A program made the translations under genes and the position numbers. Shown one piece after another: positions 42,792-51,710 of a DNA stretch of 64,000 bases. The notes below the pieces were generated by a model. That model saw nothing but the letters and a program-made list of their open reading frames with translations. It had not been told where the DNA came from and searched no databases. Source of the DNA: JACQAP01 sp965233135 (GTDB lineage: Bacteria; Pseudomonadota; Gammaproteobacteria; Burkholderiales; JACQAP01); contig CBDDRM010000010.1 in assembly GCA_965233135.1 (NCBI GenBank), positions 7,594 to 71,593 of the forward strand, written 5' to 3'. The stretch's first letter is position 1. The number at the start of each line of letters is the position of its first letter.

Positions 42792-43814
42792 ATGAACAGG
42801 AAATTCAGGATCGGCATCTCCCGTGATGTCATCACTGCGAACGGCACGATATTTGGCGACGACGCTTTCAAAGTACTGCAAGACCCGGCAGTCGAATGGG
42901 AATTCCTGCCGGAGAAAGTTGCGGAGCTACCCCCCGAATACGGCGAGCGCTACGACGCGATTTGCCTGATGTCGGCAAAAGTCACCCGCGCAACCTTGTC
43001 GGGGGCAAACCGTAGAGTGAAGCTCATTGCGCGTTTCGGCGTGGGTTACGACTCGGTCGATGTGCGAGCGTGCACCGACCAGGGCGTCATGCTGACCATC
43101 ACGCCCGACGGCGTTCGTCGGCCGGTGGCGGCCAGCGTGATCGGCTTCGTGCTGGCACTGGCCCACCGCATGTTTCTGAAGGACAGGCTGACCCGCGAGG
43201 GTCGCTGGGCCGAGAAAGGGAACTATCTCGGCAGCGGTCTCATGGGTCGCACGCTGGGTGTCATCGGCGTTGGAAATATCGGCAAGGAGATCTTCAAGCT
43301 CGCCCAACCGTTCGGCATGCAATTGCTGGGCTGTGATCCGAACGTGCCGCAGGCGGCCGTCGCGTCGCTCGGCGTGACGATGGTCGACCAGAATACGCTG
43401 CTGCGACAGGCGGATTACATCTCTGTCAACACCTTGCTCGACGAGCATACGAAGGGGCTGATCGGTGCCAAGGAATTTGCGCTGATGAAACCGAGTGCCT
43501 ATTTCATCAACACGGCGCGCGGGCCGGTGGTGGTCGAGTCCGCGCTGATCGATGCGCTGAAGAACAATCGTATAGCCGGGGCCGCCATCGACGTGTTCGA
43601 GCAAGAACCGGTGTCTCTCGACAATCCGCTGCTGAAGATGGATAACGTGATCGTCGCGCCGCACGCGATTTGCCATACGGACGAATGCATGAGCCTGCTG
43701 GGCAAAAGCGCATTCAAGGCGGCGGTCGACCTCGCGCACGGCCGCAAGCCGCACCTGATCGTCGATCCGGAAGTCTTGCGGCATCCGCAGTGGGTGGGGA
43801 AGTTTCACGCATGA
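42792..43814 (+). CDS. D-isomer specific 2-hydroxyacid dehydrogenase
   Basis: A 340-residue NAD-dependent dehydrogenase of the phosphoglycerate dehydrogenase type, without an ACT domain. Seen: ARFGVGYDSVDV, Rossmann motif VIGVGNIGKEIFKLA, catalytic Arg in FINTARGPVV, Glu in VFEQEPV and His in VAPHAICHTDE. It interconverts a 2-hydroxy and 2-oxo acid, consistent with the aldolase next door that makes or uses 2-oxo acids. ATG 42792 is preferred to TTG 42786. Confidence 0.9.
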   Translation: MNRKFRIGISRDVITANGTIFGDDAFKVLQDPAVEWEFLPEKVAELPPEYGERYDAICLMSAKVTRATLSGANRRVKLIARFGVGYDSVDVRACTDQGVMLTITPDGVRRPVAASVIGFVLALAHRMFLKDRLTREGRWAEKGNYLGSGLMGRTLGVIGVGNIGKEIFKLAQPFGMQLLGCDPNVPQAAVASLGVTMVDQNTLLRQADYISVNTLLDEHTKGLIGAKEFALMKPSAYFINTARGPVVVESALIDALKNNRIAGAAIDVFEQEPVSLDNPLLKMDNVIVAPHAICHTDECMSLLGKSAFKAAVDLAHGRKPHLIVDPEVLRHPQWVGKFHA

Positions 43815-43833
43815 GCGTGGAACTTCAGGGGAG

Positions 43834-43912
43834 AGGGGTGCGGAGCGAGGAACGAGGGCTGAAGAATGGACCGAAGATCCTGCTCGGCCCTCGCCCCTGG
43901 TTCCCCACCCCT
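43834..43912. repeat. Imperfect inverted repeat between catabolic genes
   Basis: Two 26-base arms (43834-43859 and 43887-43912) match in 21 of 26 positions when one is reverse-complemented; they share AGGGGTG and CGAGGGC ends and are separated by 27 bases. They fill most of the spacer between the hydroxyacid dehydrogenase and aldolase genes. No T-run follows, so it is not a standard terminator; a small non-coding repeat family is possible. Confidence 0.65.
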
Positions 43913-43945
43913 TGTAAAACCAGCTACCAATAGCGTGAGATCAAA

Positions 43946-44749
43946 ATGCGAACCAATCCGGTAAAGGTAAAACTCCAGAAGGGCCAACCAGTGTTCGGCG
44001 CATTCGGTTGGGAGTTCCTGGTGCCCGGACTGCCGCAGATCGTGAAATCCTGCGGCGCCGAGTTCCTGTTGATCGACATGGAACACGCCGGCACCAGTTA
44101 CGAGACGCTCAAGGACCAGGCGGCGCTATGCCGCGGACTGGATCTCGTGCCCATGGCGCGGGTGCCAGCCAATCAATATCACTATATTTCGCGCGCGCTC
44201 GATCTGGGCGTCATGGGCATCATGGCCCCCATGGTCGGCTCGGCGGACGAGGCGCGGCATATAGTGTCCTGCACCCGTTATCCTCCAGCGGGCCGGCGCG
44301 GCGCGGCGTTCGGGTTTGCTTCGGACGATTATCTCGGCGGCAGCGTTGCCGACAAAATAAAGATTGCCAATGAGCGCACGCTGGTCATGTGCCTGATCGA
44401 GACCGCGGAGGGCATCGAACATGTCGAGGAAATCGCCGCGGTGCCGGGCGTCGACGTCCTCTGGCTCGGTCACTTCGACCTGACCAACTTTCTCGGTATC
44501 CCTGCGCAATTCGATCATCCCAAGTACGTCAAGGCCATCGGCCGGATGACTGCCGCGGCGAAGAAGCACGGCAAAGTTCTGGCGTGCGCGACGGGCGACG
44601 ATCAATGGAGCCGCGATTACTGGAAGAAGGGCTTCCGCCTGTTCGCGGTAGGAATCGATTCCATGCTGCTGCAAGGTGCGCTGAAGCAGGGCATGGCCAC
44701 GCTGGAAGCGTTGAAGGATTCGTCCAAAGGCGGCAAGGCGAAAGAATGA
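43946..44749 (+). CDS. HpcH/HpaI family aldolase
   Basis: A 267-residue class II aldolase of the 2,4-dihydroxyhept-2-ene-1,7-dioate aldolase type. Motifs: LIDMEHAGTSYE, VPMARVPANQYHYI (catalytic Arg), LDLGVMGIMAPMV, CLIETAEGIEHV (metal Glu) and WLGHFDLTNFLG (metal Asp). It cleaves or forms 4-hydroxy-2-oxo acids giving pyruvate or a related oxo acid plus an aldehyde. This suggests that the upstream series ends in aldol cleavage. Confidence 0.9.
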   Translation: MRTNPVKVKLQKGQPVFGAFGWEFLVPGLPQIVKSCGAEFLLIDMEHAGTSYETLKDQAALCRGLDLVPMARVPANQYHYISRALDLGVMGIMAPMVGSADEARHIVSCTRYPPAGRRGAAFGFASDDYLGGSVADKIKIANERTLVMCLIETAEGIEHVEEIAAVPGVDVLWLGHFDLTNFLGIPAQFDHPKYVKAIGRMTAAAKKHGKVLACATGDDQWSRDYWKKGFRLFAVGIDSMLLQGALKQGMATLEALKDSSKGGKAKE

Positions 44750-44927
44750 TCACGCCGCGGGCGGCGGCCAGCCGATCTTGACGAAGTTGCCGGTGGCGGG
44801 ACCTGTTCATGACGTTGCACAATCACGGTTCGCGCGTGTGCGGACGTTGATACGCGTAACGGGTAAAGGAAACTCAGCGTCCGGCGAATTGATGCCAAGC
44901 GGTGAAGCGGCCTGCGACGGGAAAAAA

Positions 44928-45611
44928 CTACAAGGGCTTGCTGGGGTCGATCAGCGTGCGCCACATGTGCGCAGTCGGACTGGCGTCGTTGCCGAGCCCT
45001 TCTTTGGGCTGGCGGAAATGCCGGCCGATGATCTCGGTGAAAGGTTCGATTGACCACGGCAGCGCCTTGTCGAAAGCGTAGTCGTCGCACAACGTGATGT
45101 TGCGCGAGATCATGTACCACTTGTGATTGCGCGCGTAGTCGTGCGCTGCTGCGATGTATTCGGGCGGCCGATAGTCCTCGCCGAACATCGTGATGTACAT
45201 CCTCGGATACTCGTAGCCGACCGATGCATCGGCGTAGTAACGCAGCGCCTGATGGTAGCGGATCGCCCAGGAGACTTTCTCCGACACATAAGGCTCGACC
45301 AGTTGAGCGCCCCACCAGCCGTGATCCGGGCGCACGACGGCAAGCCCCACGTCGTGCAGCAGGCACGCAAGAATCGTTTCCTCGTCCATACCGGCGCGCA
45401 TGGCCTGCATCGCGGTCTGCACGCAATGCGGCGCTGCCGCCGTGGGCAGGCCGAACTTCGGGGTGTTGAGGCGCAGGTTGAAAATATCCGCCAGGGTCGG
45501 TTTGGCCGGCATGGGCACGTCCGGCGTCGGCGGACGGATGCGCGCGAACGCCGCGCCAATGTCCATCAGATCTTTCTGCCGTTCCGCGCTGAGTTCTTCG
45601 GCTGGCTTCAT
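44928..45611 (-). CDS. HD-domain protein, possible PhnZ-like oxygenase
   Basis: A 227-residue HD-domain metalloprotein. Ligands: His in APHCVQTAMQAMRAG, HD pair in ACLLHDVGLAV, then DHGWWGAQLVEPYVSEKVSWAIRYHQ with a further His each side, and a late Asp (LCDDYAFD). The pattern H-x-Q-TA / LLHDxG / H-x3-GA-x2-L / H resembles PhnZ and other mixed-valent diiron HD oxygenases more than HD phosphohydrolases. ATG 45611 follows GAGGTGAAC; it lies 7 bases after the SDR stop, so the two are co-transcribed. Confidence 0.78.
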   Translation of the reverse strand: MKPAEELSAERQKDLMDIGAAFARIRPPTPDVPMPAKPTLADIFNLRLNTPKFGLPTAAAPHCVQTAMQAMRAGMDEETILACLLHDVGLAVVRPDHGWWGAQLVEPYVSEKVSWAIRYHQALRYYADASVGYEYPRMYITMFGEDYRPPEYIAAAHDYARNHKWYMISRNITLCDDYAFDKALPWSIEPFTEIIGRHFRQPKEGLGNDASPTAHMWRTLIDPSKPL

Positions 45612-45618
45612 GTTCACC

Positions 45619-46410
45619 TCATCCAAAACACGCCCGGACCACGCCCCCATCGACTCGCAACGCCGCGCCGTTGGTCGCGGAAGCAAGCGGGCTGCAAACG
45701 TAGGCGACCATGGTAGCAACTTCCTCAACCGTCGCATAACGCTTCAGCAGAGAACTGGGTCGGACTTTCTCGAAAAACTCCTTCTCGAATTCCGCGAATG
45801 GTTTGCCCGCCGATCGTTTCGCAATGGCGGCCTTGTTTCCGTCGGACAGCGTCGGTCCGGGCAGTACCGCATTGACGGTGACATTGGTTCCAACACAGGT
45901 CTCAGCCAGGCCCCGCGAAATCGCGAGCTGTGCGGTCTTGGTCATGCCGTAGTGAATCATGTTGTCCGGGATCTGGATGCCGCTTTCGCTGCTGATGAAT
46001 ACGATCCGCCCCCAGCCGCGCCGCTTCATGCCGGCAAGATAGGCCCGCGACAGCCGTACGCCGCTCATGACATTGATGTCGAAAAAGCGCTGCCATTCCG
46101 CGTCGTCGATCTCCTCGAAGACCTTGCGCTCGAAAATGCCGAGATTGTTGACCAGAATGTCCACCGCAGGAAAGCGCTTGATGAGATCTTGCGTGGGCGC
46201 GGGCGCGGAAAGATCTCCGGCAAAACCTTCGACTTTCGCCGTCGGCATCGTGGCGCGGATGCGCGCGAGCGCATCCTCTACGGCCTTTTCCGTGCGGCCA
46301 TTGATAATGACCCTCGCCCCTTCAGCGGCCAACAGCGCTGCGATCGCGAAACCGATACCCTTGGTCGATCCCGAGACAAGAGCCAGTTTGTCATGTAACT
46401 TGAGATCCAT
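45619..46410 (-). CDS. SDR family oxidoreductase
   Basis: A 263-residue short-chain dehydrogenase: ALVSGSTKGIGFAIA, NNLGIFERK, Ser in IVFISSESGIQIP, Tyr-Lys in HYGMTKTAQ, RVDGGVVRACFG end. The insert KRSAGKPFAEFEKEFFEKVRPSSLL (about 200-225) is typical of a large soil-bacterial SDR subgroup. It opens the minus-strand pair with the HD-domain gene and converges on the aldolase gene. Confidence 0.9.
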   Translation of the reverse strand: MDLKLHDKLALVSGSTKGIGFAIAALLAAEGARVIINGRTEKAVEDALARIRATMPTAKVEGFAGDLSAPAPTQDLIKRFPAVDILVNNLGIFERKVFEEIDDAEWQRFFDINVMSGVRLSRAYLAGMKRRGWGRIVFISSESGIQIPDNMIHYGMTKTAQLAISRGLAETCVGTNVTVNAVLPGPTLSDGNKAAIAKRSAGKPFAEFEKEFFEKVRPSSLLKRYATVEEVATMVAYVCSPLASATNGAALRVDGGVVRACFG

Positions 46411-46511
46411 GCCTGTCGCACTCCGCGATTATTGTCTGAAATGTGGATCGAACCAGATGCTGCGTTTCGTCTGACGACTTCTGCGGCATATGCAACGCGC
46501 AGGCGCACGGA

Positions 46512-46775
46512 CTAGTCCGGATCGCCGGAATCATCCGACCAGCGACGCAGCGGACCTGCATAGTTGTCATCCGAGGGCTCCTGGTCGGCTTCGTCGGCGT
46601 CGCCATCGAACTGTTCCATTTCTTTCAGCAGCGATTGCAGCCGCTTCTCCGCCACGGTTTCCCGGTCCGGTTGGACCGCCATTTTTTCAATGATGGATGC
46701 TGCGCCCGAATAGTCCTTCCGGTTCTTGATCGGACGCGCCGCCCCGTTTAATTTGCGGGTGCTGCCTCGTGTCAT
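46512..46775 (-). CDS. Small acidic protein of unknown function
   Basis: An 87-residue soluble protein that I do not recognise. The N-terminus is basic (RGSTRKLNGAARPIKNRKDY), the middle is one amphipathic helix (about 40-58, VAEKRLQSLLKEMEQF) and the tail is very acidic (DGDADEADQEPSDDN). A good AAAGGGGG site precedes ATG 46775, the main reason to accept it as real. Confidence 0.6.
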   Translation of the reverse strand: MTRGSTRKLNGAARPIKNRKDYSGAASIIEKMAVQPDRETVAEKRLQSLLKEMEQFDGDADEADQEPSDDNYAGPLRRWSDDSGDPD

Positions 46776-47039
46776 GTTTGCCCCCTTTCATGATGCCGCA
46801 CGGTAACTGCTGCGCCTCACCACGTCGTTCCCGAGCGACGACTTCAATGCTACACGCTATGGCGGCCGACGTTTGCAGAGGCGAGCCGTTACGTTCTAGT
46901 GTACCGCACCATCGTAATTCGTCAGGGGTGGGGGAGGTTTCACGCGCACCCATTGCACGTGTTTGCGCCATGGCGGTGCCGTGGCAATCGTCCGCGGGCC
47001 GCAGGCGCGGCTCCCGCGACTGTCAATCCGAAACGCAGT

Positions 47040-47480
47040 TCACTGTGCCGCAGGGGAGGGAACGAAAATGGCCAATCCGCGCCCGGTCTTGTTGCTGCTT
47101 GCCGAGAAGATGCCTGTGCCGATTGACACGCCGCCTCCGCCCACTCCTACGCCGGTGCCGATGCCTGTGCCTACTCCGCCTCCCGGTTCCGAGCCGGTAC
47201 TTTGCAAAAGGACGCCGTTGGCGCCCAGAGCGGCGGCTTGTTTCTTCAGCCGTTCGATCACAGCGTCCATCTTCTTCTGTTCGCCGAACGAGAAGGATGA
47301 TCGGCTCGTGGCATCGATCACCGCAATCTCCTCATAATCATCGGGAGCGGTCGAATAAACTCTGACTTCTGACGCATCGATAGGCGGCCGCGCCTTTCCG
47401 GTGAGGACATGGGAAGTCGTGGCGCAAGCGACAAGCGCTCCTGTGAGCAACACACCGGCCAGTATGCGGGATAGATTCAT
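47040..47480 (-). CDS. Glycine-rich lipoprotein
   Basis: A 146-residue lipoprotein: signal peptide with lipobox LVAC at residue 19, then a small folded part (about 30-95, VRVYSTAPDDYEEIAVIDATS and the helix KKMDAVIERLKKQAAALGANGVLLQ, which resembles heavy-metal-binding YbjQ/DUF4156-type folds), then a Gly/Val/Thr repeat tail (about 97-125, VGTGIGTGVGVGGGG). The tail could cross or coat the outer membrane surface; unknown. It is followed by nothing on the same strand for 260 bases. Confidence 0.78.
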   Translation of the reverse strand: MNLSRILAGVLLTGALVACATTSHVLTGKARPPIDASEVRVYSTAPDDYEEIAVIDATSRSSFSFGEQKKMDAVIERLKKQAAALGANGVLLQSTGSEPGGGVGTGIGTGVGVGGGGVSIGTGIFSASSNKTGRGLAIFVPSPAAQ

Positions 47481-47576
47481 GACATTTCCTGGGATAACGA
47501 GCAGTCAGTGTGCGACCTCTGGAGCGTCTCATAGTTCTTCCCAGGTTGCTGAGGCGGCCGTCGGGAAAAGCTGCAC

Positions 47577-47602
47577 AAATAAAAAGCCCGGTTTCCCGGG
47601 CT
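47577..47602 (-). terminator. Rho-independent terminator of the cold-shock gene
   Basis: Stem AGCCCGG/CCGGGCT, 4-base loop, then TTTTTATTT on the minus strand, about 60 bases after the csp stop. Confidence 0.9.
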
Positions 47603-47663
47603 GGTTTCAGGCCTGATCTGTCTGCGATATCCAGACAGAGCAAGACTGCGCGTGCGGCACGAA

Positions 47664-47867
47664 TCACGCTGGCCGAATATTGGATGCCTGATCGCCTTTC
47701 GGGCCGGTGGTCTTGTCGAAGCTGACCTTCTGTCCCTCTTTGAGCGACTTGAAACCGGCGTCCTGGATCGCGGAGAAATGAGCAAAAAGATCCTTGCCTC
47801 CGTCATCCGGCGTAATAAAGCCGAAACCTTTCGCGTCGTTGAACCACTTCACGGTACCTGTAGCCAT
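47664..47867 (-). CDS. Cold-shock protein, CspA family
   Basis: A 67-residue OB-fold protein with both RNA-binding motifs intact: KGFGFITPDD (RNP1) and DLFAHFSAI (RNP2-like). It is an RNA/ssDNA chaperone. The start MATGTVKWFNDAKG is canonical. About 290 bases without a gene lie upstream, consistent with the long regulatory leader of csp mRNAs, and a terminator follows, so it is monocistronic. Confidence 0.95.
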   Translation of the reverse strand: MATGTVKWFNDAKGFGFITPDDGGKDLFAHFSAIQDAGFKSLKEGQKVSFDKTTGPKGDQASNIRPA

Positions 47868-48160
47868 GTCGTTGTCTTTCCTGAATGAATTGAACGTGGG
47901 GCGCTGCCGAGTGCGGGATCTTGAAGAGACGAGGAAAAGGCCTGAGAAGTACCTGTTTGAACGGGCATACCCGACTTAAATCACTGCTCCAATATCCTGC
48001 GATTCCCTTTATACGACGACATTTCGATGCCGTCAAAGGCTACTTTCTGGCTGTCTTTGCGCTTTATCAACAACATTGCACGCCCGCAAAGATGTGCGCG
48101 CGATTTTGTGCAAGTGCAAACCACAAAGAGAATGCTGCTCCGCGGGCGTTGTGAGGCTCG
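47868..48160 (-). promoter_or_regulatory. Long leader/promoter region of the cold-shock gene
   Basis: No open frame of note on either strand. The part next to csp is probably its 5' untranslated region, which in many CspA mRNAs acts as a thermosensor. I see no clear promoter hexamers. Confidence 0.35.
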
Positions 48161-49456
48161 TCAGGTTCTGGCAACCGCTTGATCGGAGGTGATGTCGCTC
48201 TTGTAGGTTTCAGGCCCCAGATAAATCGCGAGGGTCGTCAGTAATGCCAGGATCACCATATACGCCGCAACCAGCCAGGGGTCGTTGTTCCCCTGAACCA
48301 GCAGCCAGGTCGCGACGAAAGGCGCCGGGCCGCCCGCAAGCAACGAGCCGATTTCGCGTGCAGAGGCGAAGCCGCTGTAGCGCAGTTTCGGGCCAAAGAG
48401 TTCCGCAAAGTATGCCGCCTGCGGACCGAACATTCCGGAAACGCCGACCGAAATGGCCAGTACCAGGGCAAGCCAGACCATCGATTGCAATCCCGTGGCG
48501 ACCATCAGGAAGAACGGATACGCAAACAGTGCGGAAAAAACAGCAGCACCCCCATACACTGCGCGCCGCCCCACGCGATCGGACAAGGCCGAAAACATCG
48601 GCACGGTGAGCAACGAAATGGCGTAGGCGAGCATGATGCCATTGAGCACCATGCTTTTCTGTAATCCCAGATGCTTGGTCATATAACTCAGCGTAAACAC
48701 CGGATACAGATAGCCCAGGCCGTTTTCTGCCAGGCGCGCGCCCAGCACTACGAGGAACTCGCGCGGGTGGCGTACGAATGCATCCTTCACCGGCGAACGC
48801 GCAGCCTTGCTCTTGGCGGCGATCTGACTGAATACGGGTGTTTCGGACACTCGGGCGCGGATGTAGAAGCCAACCAGAATCAGAATGACTGAAAGCAGGA
48901 AAGGAATGCGCCAACCCCAACTCAGGAAGTCCTCTTTAGGCAGAGAGGACACGATCGCGAACACGCCGGTTGCGAGCAACAGCCCGATATTGACGCCGAT
49001 CGCGGCAAAGCTGCCGAACAATCCGCGCTTGCCTGCCGGCGCATGTTCCACCGCGAGGATAACCGCGCCACCGTATTCCGCTCCGGCACCAAAACCCTGA
49101 ACCAGGCGCAAGGCCACCAGCATGATGGGCGCCCATACGCCTACCGAATCATAGGTCGGCAGCAGGCCGATGAGAAACGTGCCCACGCCCACCAACAGAA
49201 GCGTGATGACCAGAACCGGTTTGCGGCCGATTCGATCCCCCAGGTGTCCGAACACCATGCCTCCGAATGGTCGGGCAAAAAAACCGACGCCGAATGTCGC
49301 AAATGACAGCAGCAGGCCCGTGTTGGGATCGAACTTCGGAAAGAACAGTTCACTGAATACCAGCGCGGCTGCGGTGCCGTAGATGAAAAAATCGTACCAC
49401 TCCAGCGCCGAGCCGACCGCCGATGCCATCAAGACCCTGCGGTGCGAAGCATCCAT
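48161..49456 (-). CDS. MFS transporter, metabolite:H+ symporter type
   Basis: A 431-residue 12-helix transporter of the MHS branch (as in ShiA, ProP, KgtP). Signatures: GSALEWYDFFIYGTAAALVF in helix 1, FARPFGGMVFGHLGDRIGRKP, RLVQGFGAGAEYGGAVILAVEHAPAGKRG, and a repeat of DRVGRR in the second half. It imports organic acids or zwitterions with protons. It lies 166 bases downstream of the apionate-lactonase-like gene on the same strand and may belong to the same catabolic unit. Confidence 0.9.
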   Translation of the reverse strand: MDASHRRVLMASAVGSALEWYDFFIYGTAAALVFSELFFPKFDPNTGLLLSFATFGVGFFARPFGGMVFGHLGDRIGRKPVLVITLLLVGVGTFLIGLLPTYDSVGVWAPIMLVALRLVQGFGAGAEYGGAVILAVEHAPAGKRGLFGSFAAIGVNIGLLLATGVFAIVSSLPKEDFLSWGWRIPFLLSVILILVGFYIRARVSETPVFSQIAAKSKAARSPVKDAFVRHPREFLVVLGARLAENGLGYLYPVFTLSYMTKHLGLQKSMVLNGIMLAYAISLLTVPMFSALSDRVGRRAVYGGAAVFSALFAYPFFLMVATGLQSMVWLALVLAISVGVSGMFGPQAAYFAELFGPKLRYSGFASAREIGSLLAGGPAPFVATWLLVQGNNDPWLVAAYMVILALLTTLAIYLGPETYKSDITSDQAVART

Positions 49457-49622
49457 TTTTTCTCCCTCGATTTATTGTTCTATGCGTGCTCGCAAGAAAA
49501 TTGGCCCGCGCGCGCTTGGCTGCTGTGCATTGAGGCCAGTCTCCGCCGAGGCCGCAGCATACCCCACGGCTGCCTGTGGAGCTTCTTGCGCTGCGTCAGA
49601 GGTCTATCCGGACATTTACTGG

Positions 49623-51590
49623 TCAGCCATCGATCGACACGATCGCCACCGCATAGGCTTTGAGCGTCAGCGAAGCTGACATGTTTTTCCAGGTTTGCTG
49701 GAAGCCGCGCGGATTGGTGGTGGCCGTTACGAAACTGTCCTCGTCCAGCATCGTTCCGGACAGCGCGCCGTTGACGCCGGACAGCTTGACCGCTTGGGAA
49801 TCGGCGGTAAGATTCGCCAGCCACAATGTTGTGCCACCGTTGCCCTTGTAGGCCAGGCATTGCACTTTCGCGGGATCCGCGGATTGCGCGGCGACCAGTT
49901 TGCGCCCCGCCCCGCGCGTCAGTCCGCTTACGACGTGAAACACTGGAAACACCGCCGGCCCTGTGAGCTGGTCGAACCAGGGTTGTGCGTGCTCGTCCTT
50001 GCGATAAATGATGCCCAGTGGTCCGGTGGGCGCCCCCAACGCGACGGCTTCGACGCTGGTGCGCGCGAACGTGGCGATGTAGCCCAGCGACCAGGCTGCG
50101 GCAAACAGGCCGCGTTGGCGGGGGTCGAGCTTGGTGAGGCATACGCGCACGTTATCCGGATTTGGAGTCCAGGTCGCGCCGTGCGGATTGTCGCGGCAGC
50201 CAATGCCGCTTGGACCAATGCGGTAACCGGTCTTGCCGATAAACCCTCGTGCAGTAGTCACCTGGTAGGGTAGCGCTTCCAGGGTTTCCATGACTGATCG
50301 GTCATCGGCAGCATGCACGATGGGACAGGTCGTGTTGACGACGAAGTCGAGTTCGCTGGCGGGCGGATGTTTGCGGTTGAGTTCGGTGAAAAAAGAGAAC
50401 ATGCCACCGCCCAGGCGCAGGCCGGGAAAAGTTTCGCGGGCGGCGGCATAGAGCGCCTTCAATTCAGGGGCGGGCGGACGCGGCCCGCCGGGAAGTACGG
50501 ATTTCAGATCCCCCGCCGGCACCACGGCAATCGATGATAATTTTATGCCGGATTGCCTGACCAAGGCAGCCAGCCGCTGCAATTCCCCGTGAAAGGCGTC
50601 GACGCTTTCGATGACCGCTTCCAGCGTCACGTCGGCGCCGGTGGCTTCACTCAACACGCGGTAACCGTAGAGTTCTTTCAAGCCATGCTGCTTGCGCGCA
50701 TCGATGTGGCAGATCAGGAAACGCGGTGCGGCGAGCTTGAGCAGGTCGAGTTGCGCGACGGTGTGCGCGATCTCCTCCGCAGGTACGCCCAACCCCAGCG
50801 GCAGCAGCACATCGCGGGAAGCGGCGCCGAGCTCGATGCGGATCGGCTGTGCGGCGGCAGGTTTGCCGCCTTTGCTCCGTGCGCCCTCCAGCGTGACTGC
50901 GATCGATTGCGTCACCGCTTCGCCCGCCTTCAGCGTGTAAGGCCATGGCCGCGTCAGAGGTCTCACATAAGTCTTGAATGACGCGTCCGTCCAGTTGCGA
51001 TGGTCTTCCATTTCGAACGTGTCGCCTTCCATGCGTACCGTGGCGCGCAGGCCGGGCAGCACCTCGTGCGACAGCGAACGGATATCGAGCACCGGCTGGA
51101 CAGGGTTCACGCGTTCCGGAAACTTGCCTTTCACTTTCCTGCCATCGACGTGTTCGATGTCGACCGGGGCACCTGCCACTCCTTTCAGAGGATGCAGCAC
51201 CACGAATCCGGTGCGTGCGGTCAGAAAATCGGTGGCTGGCACTGCTGTGCCGGTAAACAGCAGGTTGCCCTCCGGGGAGCCTGTGATGCTGGCATCGTAC
51301 GCAAGTTTCTGGTCTTCAATCTGGATCTGGGCGTGAAACGAAATCGAGAAACTGTCACCGCGCTGGTCTATCTTCAGCCTGCTCAGCACCGGCATTGCGG
51401 TACCCCAGTTCTTATCACGAATCAGAAAGGCGATTGCGCGCAACACCTCCACGCCGCCGACCTTCAGATAGCGCAACTGGCCGTTGTCGAACTCCACCGT
51501 CATCGGCCCGGCGTGCAGGGTGCGCCCGGCGACGTCCGGCTGCTCGGTGCCGCACAGCGCTATCGCGCGCGAGGGGTTTGTTGTTCTCAT
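49623..51590 (-). CDS. Large apionate-lactonase-like protein
   Basis: A 655-residue soluble protein. The N-third (about 10-260, TLHAGPMTVEFDNGQLRYLKV, EVLRAIAFLIRDKNWGT) looks like a beta-sandwich; the middle (about 265-560, GLGVPAEEIAHTVAQLDLL, FLICHIDARKQHG, GGGMFSFFTELNRKHPP, VNTTCPIVHAADDRSVMETL) like a TIM barrel; the end is a small beta domain. This three-part layout and the N-terminal wording match D-apionate lactonase (ApnL) as I know it, but the match is from memory. It is in line with the carbohydrate ABC genes just upstream. ATG 51590 follows GGAGGAAAAAG. Confidence 0.6.
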   Translation of the reverse strand: MRTTNPSRAIALCGTEQPDVAGRTLHAGPMTVEFDNGQLRYLKVGGVEVLRAIAFLIRDKNWGTAMPVLSRLKIDQRGDSFSISFHAQIQIEDQKLAYDASITGSPEGNLLFTGTAVPATDFLTARTGFVVLHPLKGVAGAPVDIEHVDGRKVKGKFPERVNPVQPVLDIRSLSHEVLPGLRATVRMEGDTFEMEDHRNWTDASFKTYVRPLTRPWPYTLKAGEAVTQSIAVTLEGARSKGGKPAAAQPIRIELGAASRDVLLPLGLGVPAEEIAHTVAQLDLLKLAAPRFLICHIDARKQHGLKELYGYRVLSEATGADVTLEAVIESVDAFHGELQRLAALVRQSGIKLSSIAVVPAGDLKSVLPGGPRPPAPELKALYAAARETFPGLRLGGGMFSFFTELNRKHPPASELDFVVNTTCPIVHAADDRSVMETLEALPYQVTTARGFIGKTGYRIGPSGIGCRDNPHGATWTPNPDNVRVCLTKLDPRQRGLFAAAWSLGYIATFARTSVEAVALGAPTGPLGIIYRKDEHAQPWFDQLTGPAVFPVFHVVSGLTRGAGRKLVAAQSADPAKVQCLAYKGNGGTTLWLANLTADSQAVKLSGVNGALSGTMLDEDSFVTATTNPRGFQQTWKNMSASLTLKAYAVAIVSIDG

Positions 51591-51710
51591 TTTCTTTTTC
51601 CTCCGATTGAACACATTTGCCACAGTGAACACAGGTCCCAGAGGAACCTTGAACAGGAAGGCGAGCGACGGGTGAAACCGCACGCTCTCCTTTCTTTGTG
51701 ACCTTGGTGG

